Shown: in pieces, positions 33,731-42,165 of the stretch
How positions within the stretch are numbered: the stretch's first letter is position 1
Layout of the letters: the number at the start of each line of letters is the position of its first letter
Assembly (NCBI RefSeq): GCF_000426865.1
Contig: NZ_AUGE01000014.1
Span: forward strand, 1-64,000
Direction of reading: 5' to 3'
DNA length: 64,000 nucleotides
From: Citrifermentans bremense R1
GTDB lineage: Bacteria; Desulfobacterota; Desulfuromonadia; Geobacterales; Geobacteraceae
Notes under the pieces: model-generated
Told to the model about the DNA's origin: nothing
What the model saw: the letters and a program-made list of their open reading frames with translations, nothing else
Database searches by the model: none
Program-made: the position numbers and the translations under genes

Positions 33731-35116
33731 ATGACAGCGAGAACCAGGGTAAAACAGGCACTGAGCGAGGGACGGCCGGGCGAGGCTTTACTGCTCAAGG
33801 GGTGGGCGAGGACGGTGCGGACCGGCAAGGGGGTGACCTTCATCTCCCTGAACGACGGATCGACACTGGCGGGGATACAGGTGGTGGCCGAGCCGGAGCT
33901 TGCCAACTATGCGGAGGTTGCCGCGCTAGGCACCGGAAGCGCGCTCACCGTGACCGGCGTGCTGCAGGAGTCGCCGGCAGCGGGGCAGGAACTGGAGCTC
34001 AAGGCGCTCTCGGTGGAAGTTGTGGGTGCGGCGGACCAGGAATACCCGATGCAGAAAAAAAGGCACAGCTTCGAATACCTGCGCACCATAGCCCACATGA
34101 GGATGCGCAGCAACACCTTCGGCGCCGTGTTCCGCGTCCGCTCGGCGCTGGCCCAGGAGGTGCACCGCTTCTTCGCCGAGCGCGGCTTTCTCTACGTGCA
34201 CACCCCCATCATCACCGCCAACGACTGCGAGGGGGCGGGAGAGCTCTTCCGCGTGACCACGCTGGACCTGGACAACCCGCCCCGGCTCGAGGGTGAGATC
34301 GACTTCGCGCAGGACTTCTTCGCTAAAGCCACCGGCCTTACCGTGAGCGGGCAACTGGAGGGGGAACTCTTCGCCCAGGCCTTCTCCGACATCTACACCT
34401 TCGGCCCCACCTTCCGCGCGGAAAACTCCAACACGGCGCGGCACGCGGCCGAGTTCTGGATGATCGAGCCGGAGATGGCCTTCGCCGACCTCTCCGACGA
34501 CGCGGACCTCGCCGAAGCCTTTCTGAAAAGGCTCTGCCGCTTCGCGCTGGACAACTGCGACGAGGACATGCGGTTCTTCAACGCGCAGATCGACAAGGGG
34601 CTCGTCGAGCGGATAGAGGGGGTGGCGCAGGCCTCCTTCGCCAGGATGGACTACGGCGAGGCGATCGAGCGGCTCAAGAAGGCGCCGGTCTCCTTCCAGT
34701 TCCCCGTGGAGTGGGGGCTCGACCTGCAGTCCGAACACGAGCGCTACCTGACCGAGCAGGTGGTCGGCGGCCCGGTCTTCATAATGAACTACCCCAAGGA
34801 CATCAAGGCGTTTTACATGAGGCTCAACGACGACGGCAGGACCGTCGCCGCCATGGACCTCCTGGTCCCCAAGGTGGGAGAGATCATCGGGGGGAGCCAG
34901 CGCGAGGAGCGGTTAGAGCCGCTGATAGGGCGGATGAGGGAGGTGGGGATCGAGCCGGATTCGCTTTCCTGGTACCTCGACACCAGGCGCTGGGGCTCGA
35001 CCCCGCACGCAGGCTTCGGCCTCGGCTTCGAAAGGCTGATCATGTACCTGACCGGGATGGAGAACATCAGGGACGTGATCCCTTTCCCCAGGACGCCGAG
35101 ACACGCGGAGTTCTAG
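33731..35116 (+). CDS. asnS: Asparaginyl-tRNA synthetase
   Basis: Charges tRNA-Asn with asparagine. Class IIb synthetase of 461 residues: N-terminal OB-fold anticodon domain (VLLKGWARTVRTGKG-like, LNDGSTLAGIQVV), motif 1 in FLYVHTPIITANDCEGAGE, motif 2 TFGPTFRAENSNTARHAAEF, motif 3 GFGLGFERLIMYLTG. Sequence runs in parallel with the E. coli enzyme to the end (DVIPFPRTPRHAEF). The ATG at 33731 has GGAG upstream; an in-frame start 57 bases earlier adds residues absent from the family. It is followed by a repeat unit and a terminator. Confidence 0.97.
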   Translation: MTARTRVKQALSEGRPGEALLLKGWARTVRTGKGVTFISLNDGSTLAGIQVVAEPELANYAEVAALGTGSALTVTGVLQESPAAGQELELKALSVEVVGAADQEYPMQKKRHSFEYLRTIAHMRMRSNTFGAVFRVRSALAQEVHRFFAERGFLYVHTPIITANDCEGAGELFRVTTLDLDNPPRLEGEIDFAQDFFAKATGLTVSGQLEGELFAQAFSDIYTFGPTFRAENSNTARHAAEFWMIEPEMAFADLSDDADLAEAFLKRLCRFALDNCDEDMRFFNAQIDKGLVERIEGVAQASFARMDYGEAIERLKKAPVSFQFPVEWGLDLQSEHERYLTEQVVGGPVFIMNYPKDIKAFYMRLNDDGRTVAAMDLLVPKVGEIIGGSQREERLEPLIGRMREVGIEPDSLSWYLDTRRWGSTPHAGFGLGFERLIMYLTGMENIRDVIPFPRTPRHAEF

Positions 35117-35120
35117 GAAA

Positions 35121-35153
35121 CCAATTGACAATTGACGATTGACAATTGACAAC
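35121..35153 (+). repeat. 33-bp CAATTGACA repeat unit after asnS
   Basis: CCAATTGACAATTGAC continuing to CAATTGACAAC, 33 bases long and differing by two or three bases from the two arms at 30163-30195 and 30301-30333. It starts four bases after the asnS stop codon. It has no inverted partner nearby. Confidence 0.8.
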
Positions 35154-35200
35154 GAAAACCAGCCCCTTTGGAGGGGCGCTCTACCGAAGGCCCAAACGGA

Positions 35201-35249
35201 AAGGGGCCGGCGGGTCAGCTTTTAGCTGCCTTGCCGGCCCCTTCTTTTT
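35201..35249 (+). terminator. Intrinsic terminator of asnS
   Basis: AAGGGGCCGGC/GCCGGCCCCTT outer stem with an inner AGCTTTTAGCT hairpin, then CTTTTTG. A smaller stem, GCCCCT/AGGGGC, lies just upstream at 35162-35177. Confidence 0.88.
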
Positions 35250-35276
35250 GTCAGTCGCGGAATGTGGTTAGCGCGC

Positions 35277-36041
35277 CTAGTTGCTGGCGGTGCGGTCGCC
35301 GTTGGCGGGCCAGTAACTGCCGCCGGAAATGGTGGCGGTGATTTTGCCGATCTTCACCTTGGTGGTCATCTTCACCGGGATGCGCAGGGAATCGTCGGTA
35401 AGCCAGACGGTGACGTCGCCGGTACGGGAAAAATAACCTTCGGCCTTCATAATCGGCTTCACCACGATGGTCTTGAACCTGCCCAGCGGGGTGCTGATTT
35501 CCTCGCGCCTCAGCACCTTCACTTCGGTATTCCAGAGCGTGTTGAAGTCGTAAATGTCGACGTAGACGGACCTCCCGGGGACCAGCTCCAGGGTCCTGAC
35601 GTAGTAGACGCAGGAAAGGGAATCAAAGGTATTGGCGCTGATCTTGTCCACATGCTTGGACTTCTCCAAAAGGTTGCGCGACTCCACCTTTAACTCCTGC
35701 GGGTCGAAGTAGGCCTCTTTCAACCTGCGGTGGCTCCCCTCCTGGATCTTGTTGCGGGAGTACTTCGGGGTCCCGAAGCGGTCGCCGCTGCCGCGGATGA
35801 TCACGGATTCGGCGCGGTCGTCGACCTTGAAGAAGGTGTCGATCCAGGAGTTCGAGCGCGTGGTGGAAACGATGTGCATCTCGTTTCCTTTGGTGGAAAC
35901 CTCGTGTACGGAGGTGGCGGCCTTCAAGCCGGTCCAACTTACGTCGTAGACCAGCTTCTCGTTGTTGCTGAAGGCTGAGGCGGGAAAAGCATGCAGGGGA
36001 ATGAGTAAAGCGGCCAGTATAATGAGGACGAAAATTTTCAT
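35277..36041 (-). CDS. DUF3108 periplasmic protein
   Basis: 254 residues with a signal peptide (LIILAALLIPLHAFPASA|FS). The mature part is a DUF3108 domain: NNEKLVYDVSWTGLKAATSV, DRFGTPKYSRNKIQEGSHRR, and a central SCVYYVRTLELVPGRSVYVD followed by the closing WLTDDSLRIPVKMTTKVKIG. Function unknown; the beta-rich pattern is typical of envelope proteins. A good promoter places the transcript start about one or two bases from the ATG, with no ribosome-binding site, so it may be translated as a leaderless mRNA. Monocistronic. Confidence 0.82.
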   Translation of the reverse strand: MKIFVLIILAALLIPLHAFPASAFSNNEKLVYDVSWTGLKAATSVHEVSTKGNEMHIVSTTRSNSWIDTFFKVDDRAESVIIRGSGDRFGTPKYSRNKIQEGSHRRLKEAYFDPQELKVESRNLLEKSKHVDKISANTFDSLSCVYYVRTLELVPGRSVYVDIYDFNTLWNTEVKVLRREEISTPLGRFKTIVVKPIMKAEGYFSRTGDVTVWLTDDSLRIPVKMTTKVKIGKITATISGGSYWPANGDRTASN

Positions 36042-36049
36042 GACTACAG

Positions 36050-36077
36050 CTTATATCCACTTGGAATTATTTTTCAA
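36050..36077 (-). promoter_or_regulatory. Sigma-70 promoter giving an almost leaderless DUF3108 transcript
   Basis: Minus strand TTGAAA (36072-36077), a 16-base spacer and TATAAG (36050-36055). Only eight bases separate the -10 box from the ATG at 36041. Confidence 0.6.
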
Positions 36078-36156
36078 GGGAAAAAGCCTAGGTTTTATCT
36101 AATGTTACACAGCTGCCCACGGCCGGCGCTTCTTCTATGACCGTCTTAAAAGAAGA

Positions 36157-36537
36157 TTAGGCGCCGGAACTCTTGGTTATCATTATAACGCCGACCGCCA
36201 CCAGGATGGTCCCGGCCCAGCGCATGGGGCTCACTATCTCGTGCAGGAAGTACTGAGACAAAAAGGCCACCAGTATGTAGTTCAAGGCCTGCATCGGCAG
36301 CGCCACGGATAGGTCTTCCCAGGAGAGGACCGCGAGCCACAGAAAGAAGAAGATGGCGAGCATCGCGGTTCCCAGCACCAGTTTCGGCGTGGTCAGCGCC
36401 TGCTGGGAGACTTTCAGTATCCCCCTGAAATTCATAGTGGAGAGATCGCCCAGCTCTTTCATGCCGCTGGCGAGCAGCACGTCCCCGATGGTTCCGGCGG
36501 TGACCGCCATCAGCATGACCACAACGGTCTTAAGCAT
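36157..36537 (-). CDS. Small EamA/DMT-family membrane protein of the hopanoid cluster
   Basis: 126 residues with four predicted membrane helices (about 2-22, 50-72, 78-96, 104-122), the size of a half EamA or ArnE/ArnF-like subunit. It includes GDVLLASGMKELGDL, ALPMQALNYILVAFLSQYFL and SPMRWAGTILVAVGVIMITK; the last is the typical DMT end. It overlaps hpnK by eight bases. Location next to hpnK suggests that it moves a lipid or sugar-lipid intermediate, which is inference. An SMR-type exporter is the alternative. Confidence 0.75.
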   Translation of the reverse strand: MLKTVVVMLMAVTAGTIGDVLLASGMKELGDLSTMNFRGILKVSQQALTTPKLVLGTAMLAIFFFLWLAVLSWEDLSVALPMQALNYILVAFLSQYFLHEIVSPMRWAGTILVAVGVIMITKSSGA

Positions 36538-37396
36538 ACGTCTTTTCCTCTCCGCGGTAATTTCTGAGCCGTATCCCCAACTGGGCCAGCTTCTGCGCCG
36601 TTTTCGGGCTGGTCAAAGCGGCCAGTTCCTGGTCGTGCAGGTAATCCGGCATCCGGCGCTCCAGCGTCTCGCAGGGACGGCGGCCGGGATGGAAGTAGAT
36701 CTCGGTGAGACCGTCCCCCACGCCCTCCAGCGCCCGCAGCAGGTACTGTTCCGTCATCCGCCCCGAATTAAGCAGCCCCTTCACCTCGGCGGCGTACCGG
36801 ATACCGAGCCGGTCGAGCATCGGGCGGCAGCGCTTGGCGAGCGAGGCGAAGATGAAGGCGTCGGCGCATTTCCCGACGATCCTCTTTCGGTCCTGGGCGA
36901 GGTTCGCAGCCAAGTTCTCGCGGGTGAGCCGGAAGCTTTTGATGCCATAGCGCGGCATCAGCTCGCAAAGGATGTCGAACACCACCGGGTGCATGTGGAT
37001 GTTCAGGTGCCCGTCGATGTGGGAGAGCTCAAGCCCGGCATCGAGGCACTTCCGGATCTGCGCCTCGATCTCCTGGTGCAGCTTCTTTCTCAAGGGCTTC
37101 AGGAAGAAAAAACGCATCCCCGCCAGCACCGGGTCGTCTCCGAAGTAGCCGCTTGCGTCGGTCAACGGCGGCAGTCCGTGTTGCGTCAGCACGCCGCTTC
37201 CCTGCACCAGGGTCAGGTGCAGCCCGACCTGCAGAAGGGGATTGGCGCGCGCGTACGCCACAGCCTCCTCGAAGGCGTCCCCCCCGACCATGAGCGAGGC
37301 GCTGGTCAGTACCCCGTCCTCCCAACCCCGGAATACGCCGTGGTTGGCGCCCCTGGAAAGGCCGAAGTCGTCGGCGTTGATCACTAGCTCTTTCAT
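36530..37396 (-). CDS. hpnK: Hopanoid biosynthesis deacetylase HpnK (YdjC family)
   Basis: 288 residues of the YdjC/HpnK carbohydrate-deacetylase family. Metal ligands are visible in ELVINADDFGLSRGANHG (the Asp pair) and LSHIDGHLNIHMHP (His residues), with VGLHLTLVQG before them and IYFHPGRRP near the end. HpnK is known to remove the acetyl group from N-acetylglucosaminyl bacteriohopanetetrol. It starts seven bases downstream of hpnJ and is transcribed with it. The glycosyltransferase HpnI that would supply the substrate is not in this window. Confidence 0.9.
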   Translation of the reverse strand: MKELVINADDFGLSRGANHGVFRGWEDGVLTSASLMVGGDAFEEAVAYARANPLLQVGLHLTLVQGSGVLTQHGLPPLTDASGYFGDDPVLAGMRFFFLKPLRKKLHQEIEAQIRKCLDAGLELSHIDGHLNIHMHPVVFDILCELMPRYGIKSFRLTRENLAANLAQDRKRIVGKCADAFIFASLAKRCRPMLDRLGIRYAAEVKGLLNSGRMTEQYLLRALEGVGDGLTEIYFHPGRRPCETLERRMPDYLHDQELAALTSPKTAQKLAQLGIRLRNYRGEEKTYA

Positions 37397-37403
37397 CGAC
37401 TCC

Positions 37404-38825
37404 CTAGGCGCAGGTCTGCTTGCGCTTTCTCATGTAGCTTAGGTACTGCGCCCCCTCCTTGAGAAGCTTCTTGCGCTGGGCGGAGTCAACCAGCATGCTG
37501 AAGAGGCTGCGCGCGATGTAACGGGGGCGGAAATAGAACTTGTTGTAGAAGAGTTCGACGGCGTCGAAGATCTCCTTATTGGAGAGGTCGGGGTAGTTGA
37601 TGACGCATTTCTGGTGCCCGCTGGCATCCAGGAAGCTGTCCGAGGCGATCCACCCCTCCTTGAGCGCCATATCGTAGAACTCGGTACCGGGATAGGGGGA
37701 GGCGAGCGAGACCTGGATCGAGGTGAGGTTGAGATCTATGGCGTAGGCGATGGTCTCCTTGATGGTCTCCCTGGTCTCCCCGGGAAGCCCCAGCACGAAA
37801 GCGCCATGTATGGTAAGGCCGAGCTTGTGGCAGTTCCGGGTGAACTCGATGGCCTGCGCCTTGGTGACCCCTTTCTTGATGTTCTTCAGGATCTGCTCGT
37901 TCCCCGTCTCGTAGCCGACCACCACGTGGTGCATCCCGGCGTCGCGCAACTCCTTGAGCGTCTCGTAGTCGCAGTTGGCCCGGGCGTTGATCACCCAGGA
38001 GACGTTGAGCGGCTTGATGGCCCGGGCGATCGCCTTTGCGTGCTCGCGATCGGCGGTGAAGGTGTCGTCGTCGAAGGAGATCTCCTTCACCTGGGGGAGG
38101 TTCTCCTTGATCCAGCACACCTCTTCGTACACGTTCTGCGGGCTCCTCTTCCTCAGGGTCCGCCCGGAGAAGGTCTGGGGCCACAGGCAGTAGATGCAGC
38201 GCGAGGGGCAGCCGCGGGAGGCGTAGATGGAGACGTACGGGTGCCGGAAATGCGGGATGACGTACTCCTCGATGGGAAGGTCGCGATGGTAGACCTGGCT
38301 TGCGAAGGGGAGGCTGTCGAGATCGGCGATGGGGGGGCGGTCCTTGGTGTGCACCACCTTGCCGTCCTGCAGAAAGCTGATGCCCTCCACCTCCAACCAA
38401 GGCTTTCCTTCGCAGAGCTCCTTGGTGGAGTAGTCGAACTCGCCGCGGCAGACTATGTCGACGGCGCCGGCGGCGAAGCGAAGCGACTCCTCGGGGAGGA
38501 CGCTCACGTGGGGGCCGGTCAGCACGGTGACGGTGGCTGGGTTCTGGGCCTTGACGCGGCGGGCGGTTTCTACGTCGATGGCGAGCGTCGGGGTGGAGGT
38601 GTACATCACCACCATGTCGAACTCTTTGGCGATCTTCAGGCAGGCATCGAGATCGAGCCGCTGCACCGGGGCATCCACGACCCGGGCTCCGGGGATCATC
38701 CCTGCGGGATAGGTAAGCCAGCCGGGAAACCAGAAGGAGGTAACCTCGCGGGAGGCTTGGTAACGCGCACCGGCCCCCCCGTCGAAGTCCTCGAAGGTCG
38801 GCGGGTTAAGAAATAGCGGCTTCAT
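37404..38825 (-). CDS. hpnJ: Hopanoid biosynthesis radical SAM protein HpnJ
   Basis: 473 residues. B12-binding-like N-terminal domain (DMVVMYTSTPTLAIDVETAR, VLTGPHVSVLPEESL), radical SAM core with SRGCPSRCIYCLWPQTFSGR as cluster motif (CxxxCxxC), then EISFDDDTFTADREHA, GYETGNEQIL and FVLGLPGETRETIKETI. HpnJ contracts the glucosamine headgroup of bacteriohopanetetrol to the cyclitol ether. GGAGG seven bases before the ATG and a near-consensus promoter start the hpnJ-hpnK-EamA operon. Confidence 0.9.
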   Translation of the reverse strand: MKPLFLNPPTFEDFDGGAGARYQASREVTSFWFPGWLTYPAGMIPGARVVDAPVQRLDLDACLKIAKEFDMVVMYTSTPTLAIDVETARRVKAQNPATVTVLTGPHVSVLPEESLRFAAGAVDIVCRGEFDYSTKELCEGKPWLEVEGISFLQDGKVVHTKDRPPIADLDSLPFASQVYHRDLPIEEYVIPHFRHPYVSIYASRGCPSRCIYCLWPQTFSGRTLRKRSPQNVYEEVCWIKENLPQVKEISFDDDTFTADREHAKAIARAIKPLNVSWVINARANCDYETLKELRDAGMHHVVVGYETGNEQILKNIKKGVTKAQAIEFTRNCHKLGLTIHGAFVLGLPGETRETIKETIAYAIDLNLTSIQVSLASPYPGTEFYDMALKEGWIASDSFLDASGHQKCVINYPDLSNKEIFDAVELFYNKFYFRPRYIARSLFSMLVDSAQRKKLLKEGAQYLSYMRKRKQTCA

Positions 38826-38871
38826 GATTCGCCCTCCAGATTAGCAGTGTCACACAAAAATTAGAGGCCTG

Positions 38872-38900
38872 ACTATATGTCGGCGCATCCAGTTTGTCAA
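38872..38900 (-). promoter_or_regulatory. Strong sigma-70 promoter for the hpnJ operon
   Basis: Minus strand TTGACA (38895-38900), a 17-base spacer and TATAGT (38872-38877), 46 bases before the hpnJ ATG. Confidence 0.85.
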
Positions 38901-38976
38901 GTTAACCCTCTTTGACATTGCGGCAAAAGCCCCGCTCTGTTAAAGTGCGCGAACCAAACTACAGGAGCGCCTGGCC

Positions 38977-39744
38977 ATGAAGATAGAGTGCCTCGGGGCG
39001 GTGGCCGCCATGCCCCAGGAGATAGCCCCGCTTTTGCGACGGGTGCGGCGGTTCCAGAAGGAAAAGATCTCCGGGTTCAACCTGTACCGCTTCGACTGCG
39101 GCAGTACCCGCGTCGCCCTGATCGAATCCGGGATGGGGCCCGACCACGCGGCTCTTGCCACGGCAGCCCTGATCCGGAGCGCCTCGCCGCATGTGATCCT
39201 CAACTTCGGGTTCTGCGGCGGCGTGCTCCCCGGCCTAACCGTAGGCGACCTAGTGCTGGCCGAGCGGGTCTTCGCGCTTGCCGGGGGGAGACTGAGCGAG
39301 GCGCTCACACCTCCTCTGCCGTTGACCTCCCCGATCCTGGAAAGCTGCCGCAAACGCGGGCTCTCTTCCCGGCGCGGCTCCTTCATCACCGCCACCGGTG
39401 TGGTGAACAAGCGCGCGCTCGCGCAGACGCTGGAGGGATCGATTCACGAACCGGTGCTGGAAATGGAGAGTGCTGCGGTGTTCCGGGAAGCCGGGAAAGC
39501 CGGAATCGAAGCAGTGGCGCTCAGAGGGGTGAGCGACCCGGCAGAGGAAGAACTTGGCTTCGACATCGCCGAGATCTGCGACTCCGAGCTGAACCTGAGC
39601 CCGTGGCGGCTCGTGCTCACCCTGGCCAAGAGACCTTTGCTGGTCCCGCAGTTGATCCGGCTGGCGCGCAACTCCAAGGTAGCGGGGGCAAACCTGGCGC
39701 TCGGGGTGGAGCTTGCGCTTTTGGCGCTTAGCGAAACCCAGTAA
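38977..39744 (+). CDS. HpnG-like nucleosidase (PNP/MTAN superfamily)
   Basis: 255 residues of the nucleoside phosphorylase/nucleosidase fold: GAVAAMPQEIAPLL at the start, ALIESGMGPDHAALAT, LNFGFCGGVLPGLTVGDLVL, and LEMESAAVFREAGKAGI, which holds the ribose-binding MES. The ending is hydrophobic and HpnG-like. HpnG releases adenine from adenosylhopane to give ribosylhopane; position opposite hpnJ supports that, but an MTA/SAH nucleosidase cannot be excluded by eye. CAGGAG lies ten bases before the ATG. Confidence 0.75.
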   Translation: MKIECLGAVAAMPQEIAPLLRRVRRFQKEKISGFNLYRFDCGSTRVALIESGMGPDHAALATAALIRSASPHVILNFGFCGGVLPGLTVGDLVLAERVFALAGGRLSEALTPPLPLTSPILESCRKRGLSSRRGSFITATGVVNKRALAQTLEGSIHEPVLEMESAAVFREAGKAGIEAVALRGVSDPAEEELGFDIAEICDSELNLSPWRLVLTLAKRPLLVPQLIRLARNSKVAGANLALGVELALLALSETQ

Positions 39745-39751
39745 AAAGGGG

Positions 39752-41512
39752 TCAGTCGAAGCTCTCGGAGAAGCGTGCCGCTATCTCTCCCTTCAAGTAG
39801 GCGTCCGCTTCGGCCGCGGTCGAAAAGGAAAGGGCGCGCGAGGCGACCTGGCGGGCCTCCTCCATGCTGCAGCGGCGCAGGATCTTCTTGACCCGCGGTA
39901 TGGAGACCGCGTTCATGGAAAGCTCGTCGAAGCCGAGACCGAGAAGGACAGGGAGGTACTCCGGCTCGCCCGCCATCTCGCCGCAGATGCAGGCGTCAAT
40001 TCCCGCGCCATGGGCCGCGTCCACCACCATCTTCAGGGAACGGAGCACCGCCGGGTGCAACGGCTCGTAAAGCGAGGATAGATGTTCGTTGGTGCGGTCG
40101 ATGGCAAGGGTGTACTGGATGAGATCGTTGGTGCCGACGCTGAAGAAGTCGACCTCCGCGGCCAAGAGGTCGGCGATGACCACGGCCGACGGGATCTCGA
40201 TCATGATGCCGACCTGGACCTCTTCGTCGAACGGATGGCGCCCGCGCAGCTCGGCTTTTGCTTCCTCCAGGAGCGCCTTGGCGGCGCGTACCTCTGCCAC
40301 CCCGGAGACCATGGGGAAGAAGAGGCGGACTTCGCCGAAGGCACTGGCCCGGAGGATGGCCCGGAGCTGGGCCTTGAAGGCCTCGGGCTGGCGCAGCGAG
40401 AAGCGGATCGCCCTTACCCCCAGGGCCGGGTTCATCTCGTCGGTAAGTTCCGGATCGGTGAGGCACTTGTCGCCGCCTATGTCCAGCGTCCTGATGGTCA
40501 CCGGTTGCGGGGCCATCTTCTTCACCAGCGCCGCGTAGGCCTCGAACTGCTCCTCCTCGCCGGGAAGCGTGCTCCGGTTCAAGAAGAGCATCTCGGTGCG
40601 GTACAGGCCGATCCCCTCGCCGCCGTGCCGGTGGATGCCGGCCACTTCCTCGATGAACTCGACGTTCCCCTTAAGCCGCATCCGGTAGCCGTCCAGAGTC
40701 ACGGCCGGCAGGTCCCGCAGCTTCAGCAGTTCCCTTTCCACGTACTCGTAGCGCTGCTTTTTCTGCAGGTAGTCCCTGAACTGCTCGACGCCCGGGTTGA
40801 CTATGACCACGCCGGCGGCGCCGTCGACAATCAGGGTATCGCCCTCCCCCACCTCGAGCGTGGCCCGCTCCAGACCCACCACGGCCGGGATCTCGAAGGC
40901 GCGCGCCAGGATGCAGGAGTGGGAGGTCTTCCCCCCCAGGTCGGTGATGAAGCCGATCACCTTCTCCTTGTCGATCTGCAGGATGTCCGCCGGGGAGAGG
41001 TCGTGGGCCACCACGATCGCCTTCCCTTCGATCTTGGCGATGGACTCCTGCTTCTGCCCTACCATGTTCCTGAGCACCCGCTCGACCACCGTCTCCACGT
41101 CGTTGCCGCGCTCGCGCAGGTAGTCGTCCTCCACGCCGTCGAAGAAGGACTTGAAGCGCGTCAGGGTCCTTTTGAGCGCCCCTTCGGCGTTGATGCCGAG
41201 CCGTTCTATGTACTGGGTGGTCTCGCCCACCAGCATGGTATCGTCCAAAAGCATCAGGTGCGCGTCGATGACGCAGAGGTGTTCCGGGCCGTGGGTGCTG
41301 GAGAGCTGGTCCTTGAGGGCGCAGAGCTCCCCCTTGGCCCGCTCGATCGCCTTGGCGAAGCGCGCCACCTCTCCCGGGATCTCCTCGTGCGCCACCACCA
41401 CCTCGGTCACCGGCACCCGGCGCCGGTCCGTGATGCGGACCTCGCCGATGGCGATCCCGGCGGAGGCGCCGATCCCCTTCAGCTCTTTGGAATCACTCCT
41501 CTCCAAACCCAT
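39752..41512 (-). CDS. ptsI: PTS enzyme I (phosphoenolpyruvate-protein phosphotransferase)
   Basis: 586 residues. Transfers phosphate from PEP to HPr. The phospho-histidine is His198 in [20 protein letters not shown]; the PEP-binding domain has [38 protein letters not shown] and the catalytic cysteine in [13 protein letters not shown]. No GAF domain precedes it, so it is ptsI rather than the nitrogen-PTS ptsP form. The start overlaps the end of HPr by 20 bases. It ends the minus-strand operon, meeting hpnG-like head-on with seven bases between. Confidence 0.95.
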   Translation of the reverse strand: MGLERSDSKELKGIGASAGIAIGEVRITDRRRVPVTEVVVAHEEIPGEVARFAKAIERAKGELCALKDQLSSTHGPEHLCVIDAHLMLLDDTMLVGETTQYIERLGINAEGALKRTLTRFKSFFDGVEDDYLRERGNDVETVVERVLRNMVGQKQESIAKIEGKAIVVAHDLSPADILQIDKEKVIGFITDLGGKTSHSCILARAFEIPAVVGLERATLEVGEGDTLIVDGAAGVVIVNPGVEQFRDYLQKKQRYEYVERELLKLRDLPAVTLDGYRMRLKGNVEFIEEVAGIHRHGGEGIGLYRTEMLFLNRSTLPGEEEQFEAYAALVKKMAPQPVTIRTLDIGGDKCLTDPELTDEMNPALGVRAIRFSLRQPEAFKAQLRAILRASAFGEVRLFFPMVSGVAEVRAAKALLEEAKAELRGRHPFDEEVQVGIMIEIPSAVVIADLLAAEVDFFSVGTNDLIQYTLAIDRTNEHLSSLYEPLHPAVLRSLKMVVDAAHGAGIDACICGEMAGEPEYLPVLLGLGFDELSMNAVSIPRVKKILRRCSMEEARQVASRALSFSTAAEADAYLKGEIAARFSESFD

Positions 41513-41759
41513 TGCGGATCAGCTCCCCGATAGCCGCGAACGCCTCGGCGTCGTCCGGCCCCTCGACCTTGAGCACGACGGTGCTCCCCTTCCCCGCGGC
41601 CAGCATCATGATCCCCATGATGCTCTTGCCGTTCACCTCGATCCCCTCGCGCTCAATCCTGATCTCGGAGGCGAAGCGGCTCGCCGTCTTGACCAGCAGC
41701 GCGGAGGCCCTGGCGTGCAGTCCCAGCTTGTTAGGTATGACGAATTCACCCTGAATCAT
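41493..41759 (-). CDS. ptsH: HPr phosphocarrier protein
   Basis: 88 residues. His15 in [10 protein letters not shown] accepts phosphate from enzyme I. Ser46 in [12 protein letters not shown] is the site for HPr kinase, which is encoded upstream at 43027. The presence of both residues indicates dual phosphorylation, with the serine branch regulated by HprK. Ten bases separate it from the EIIA gene. Confidence 0.95.
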   Translation of the reverse strand: MIQGEFVIPNKLGLHARASALLVKTASRFASEIRIEREGIEVNGKSIMGIMMLAAGKGSTVVLKVEGPDDAEAFAAIGELIRNGFGEE

Positions 41760-41769
41760 AGTTGACCTT

Positions 41770-42165
41770 TTATTTCTTCAGGTAGTCACCGGCTACGGTG
41801 ATCCCCTCGACGGCGCTCTCTTTGAGCTTGAGACCCAGTTCCCCCACGGTGCAGCGTCCGCGCTCCTGGGTGAAGCGGATCAGCATGGGGAGGTTCACGC
41901 CGGTAAGCACCTCGACGCGCCCCTCCTCGAGAAAGGAGATGCTCATGTTGGAAGGGGTCCCCCCGAACATGTCGGTCATGATGATGGCGCCCCCCTCCGA
42001 GACCCGGGCCACAGCGTCCTTGATGGCGGCCATCACGTCCGTTGCGGAAGCGTCCGGGGTCACCCCCACCGCCTCGGCGAGTTCCAGCTTGCCTACTATC
42101 ATCTCCGCCGCGGCCAAGAGCTCGCTGGCCACCCCGGCATGCGCTACCAAAAGCAATCCTATCAT
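41770..42165 (-). CDS. PTS EIIA component, mannose (ManX) family
   Basis: 131 residues with phospho-acceptor His9 in LLLVAHAGVASELLAAAEMI and the family loop GGAIIMTDMFGGTPSNMS. It is a stand-alone EIIA with no EIIB, EIIC or EIID gene nearby, so it probably acts as a phosphorylation-dependent regulator and not in sugar uptake. It overlaps rapZ by four bases. Confidence 0.9.
   Translation of the reverse strand: MIGLLLVAHAGVASELLAAAEMIVGKLELAEAVGVTPDASATDVMAAIKDAVARVSEGGAIIMTDMFGGTPSNMSISFLEEGRVEVLTGVNLPMLIRFTQERGRCTVGELGLKLKESAVEGITVAGDYLKK

Noticed and set aside
37614-38816. 400-residue open frame opposite hpnJ
   Set aside because: Shadow frame of a clear radical SAM gene.
40082-41533. 483-residue open frame opposite enzyme I
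   Set aside because: Antisense shadow of ptsI with the usual HLHDLEV-rich composition; no ribosome-binding site or family resemblance.
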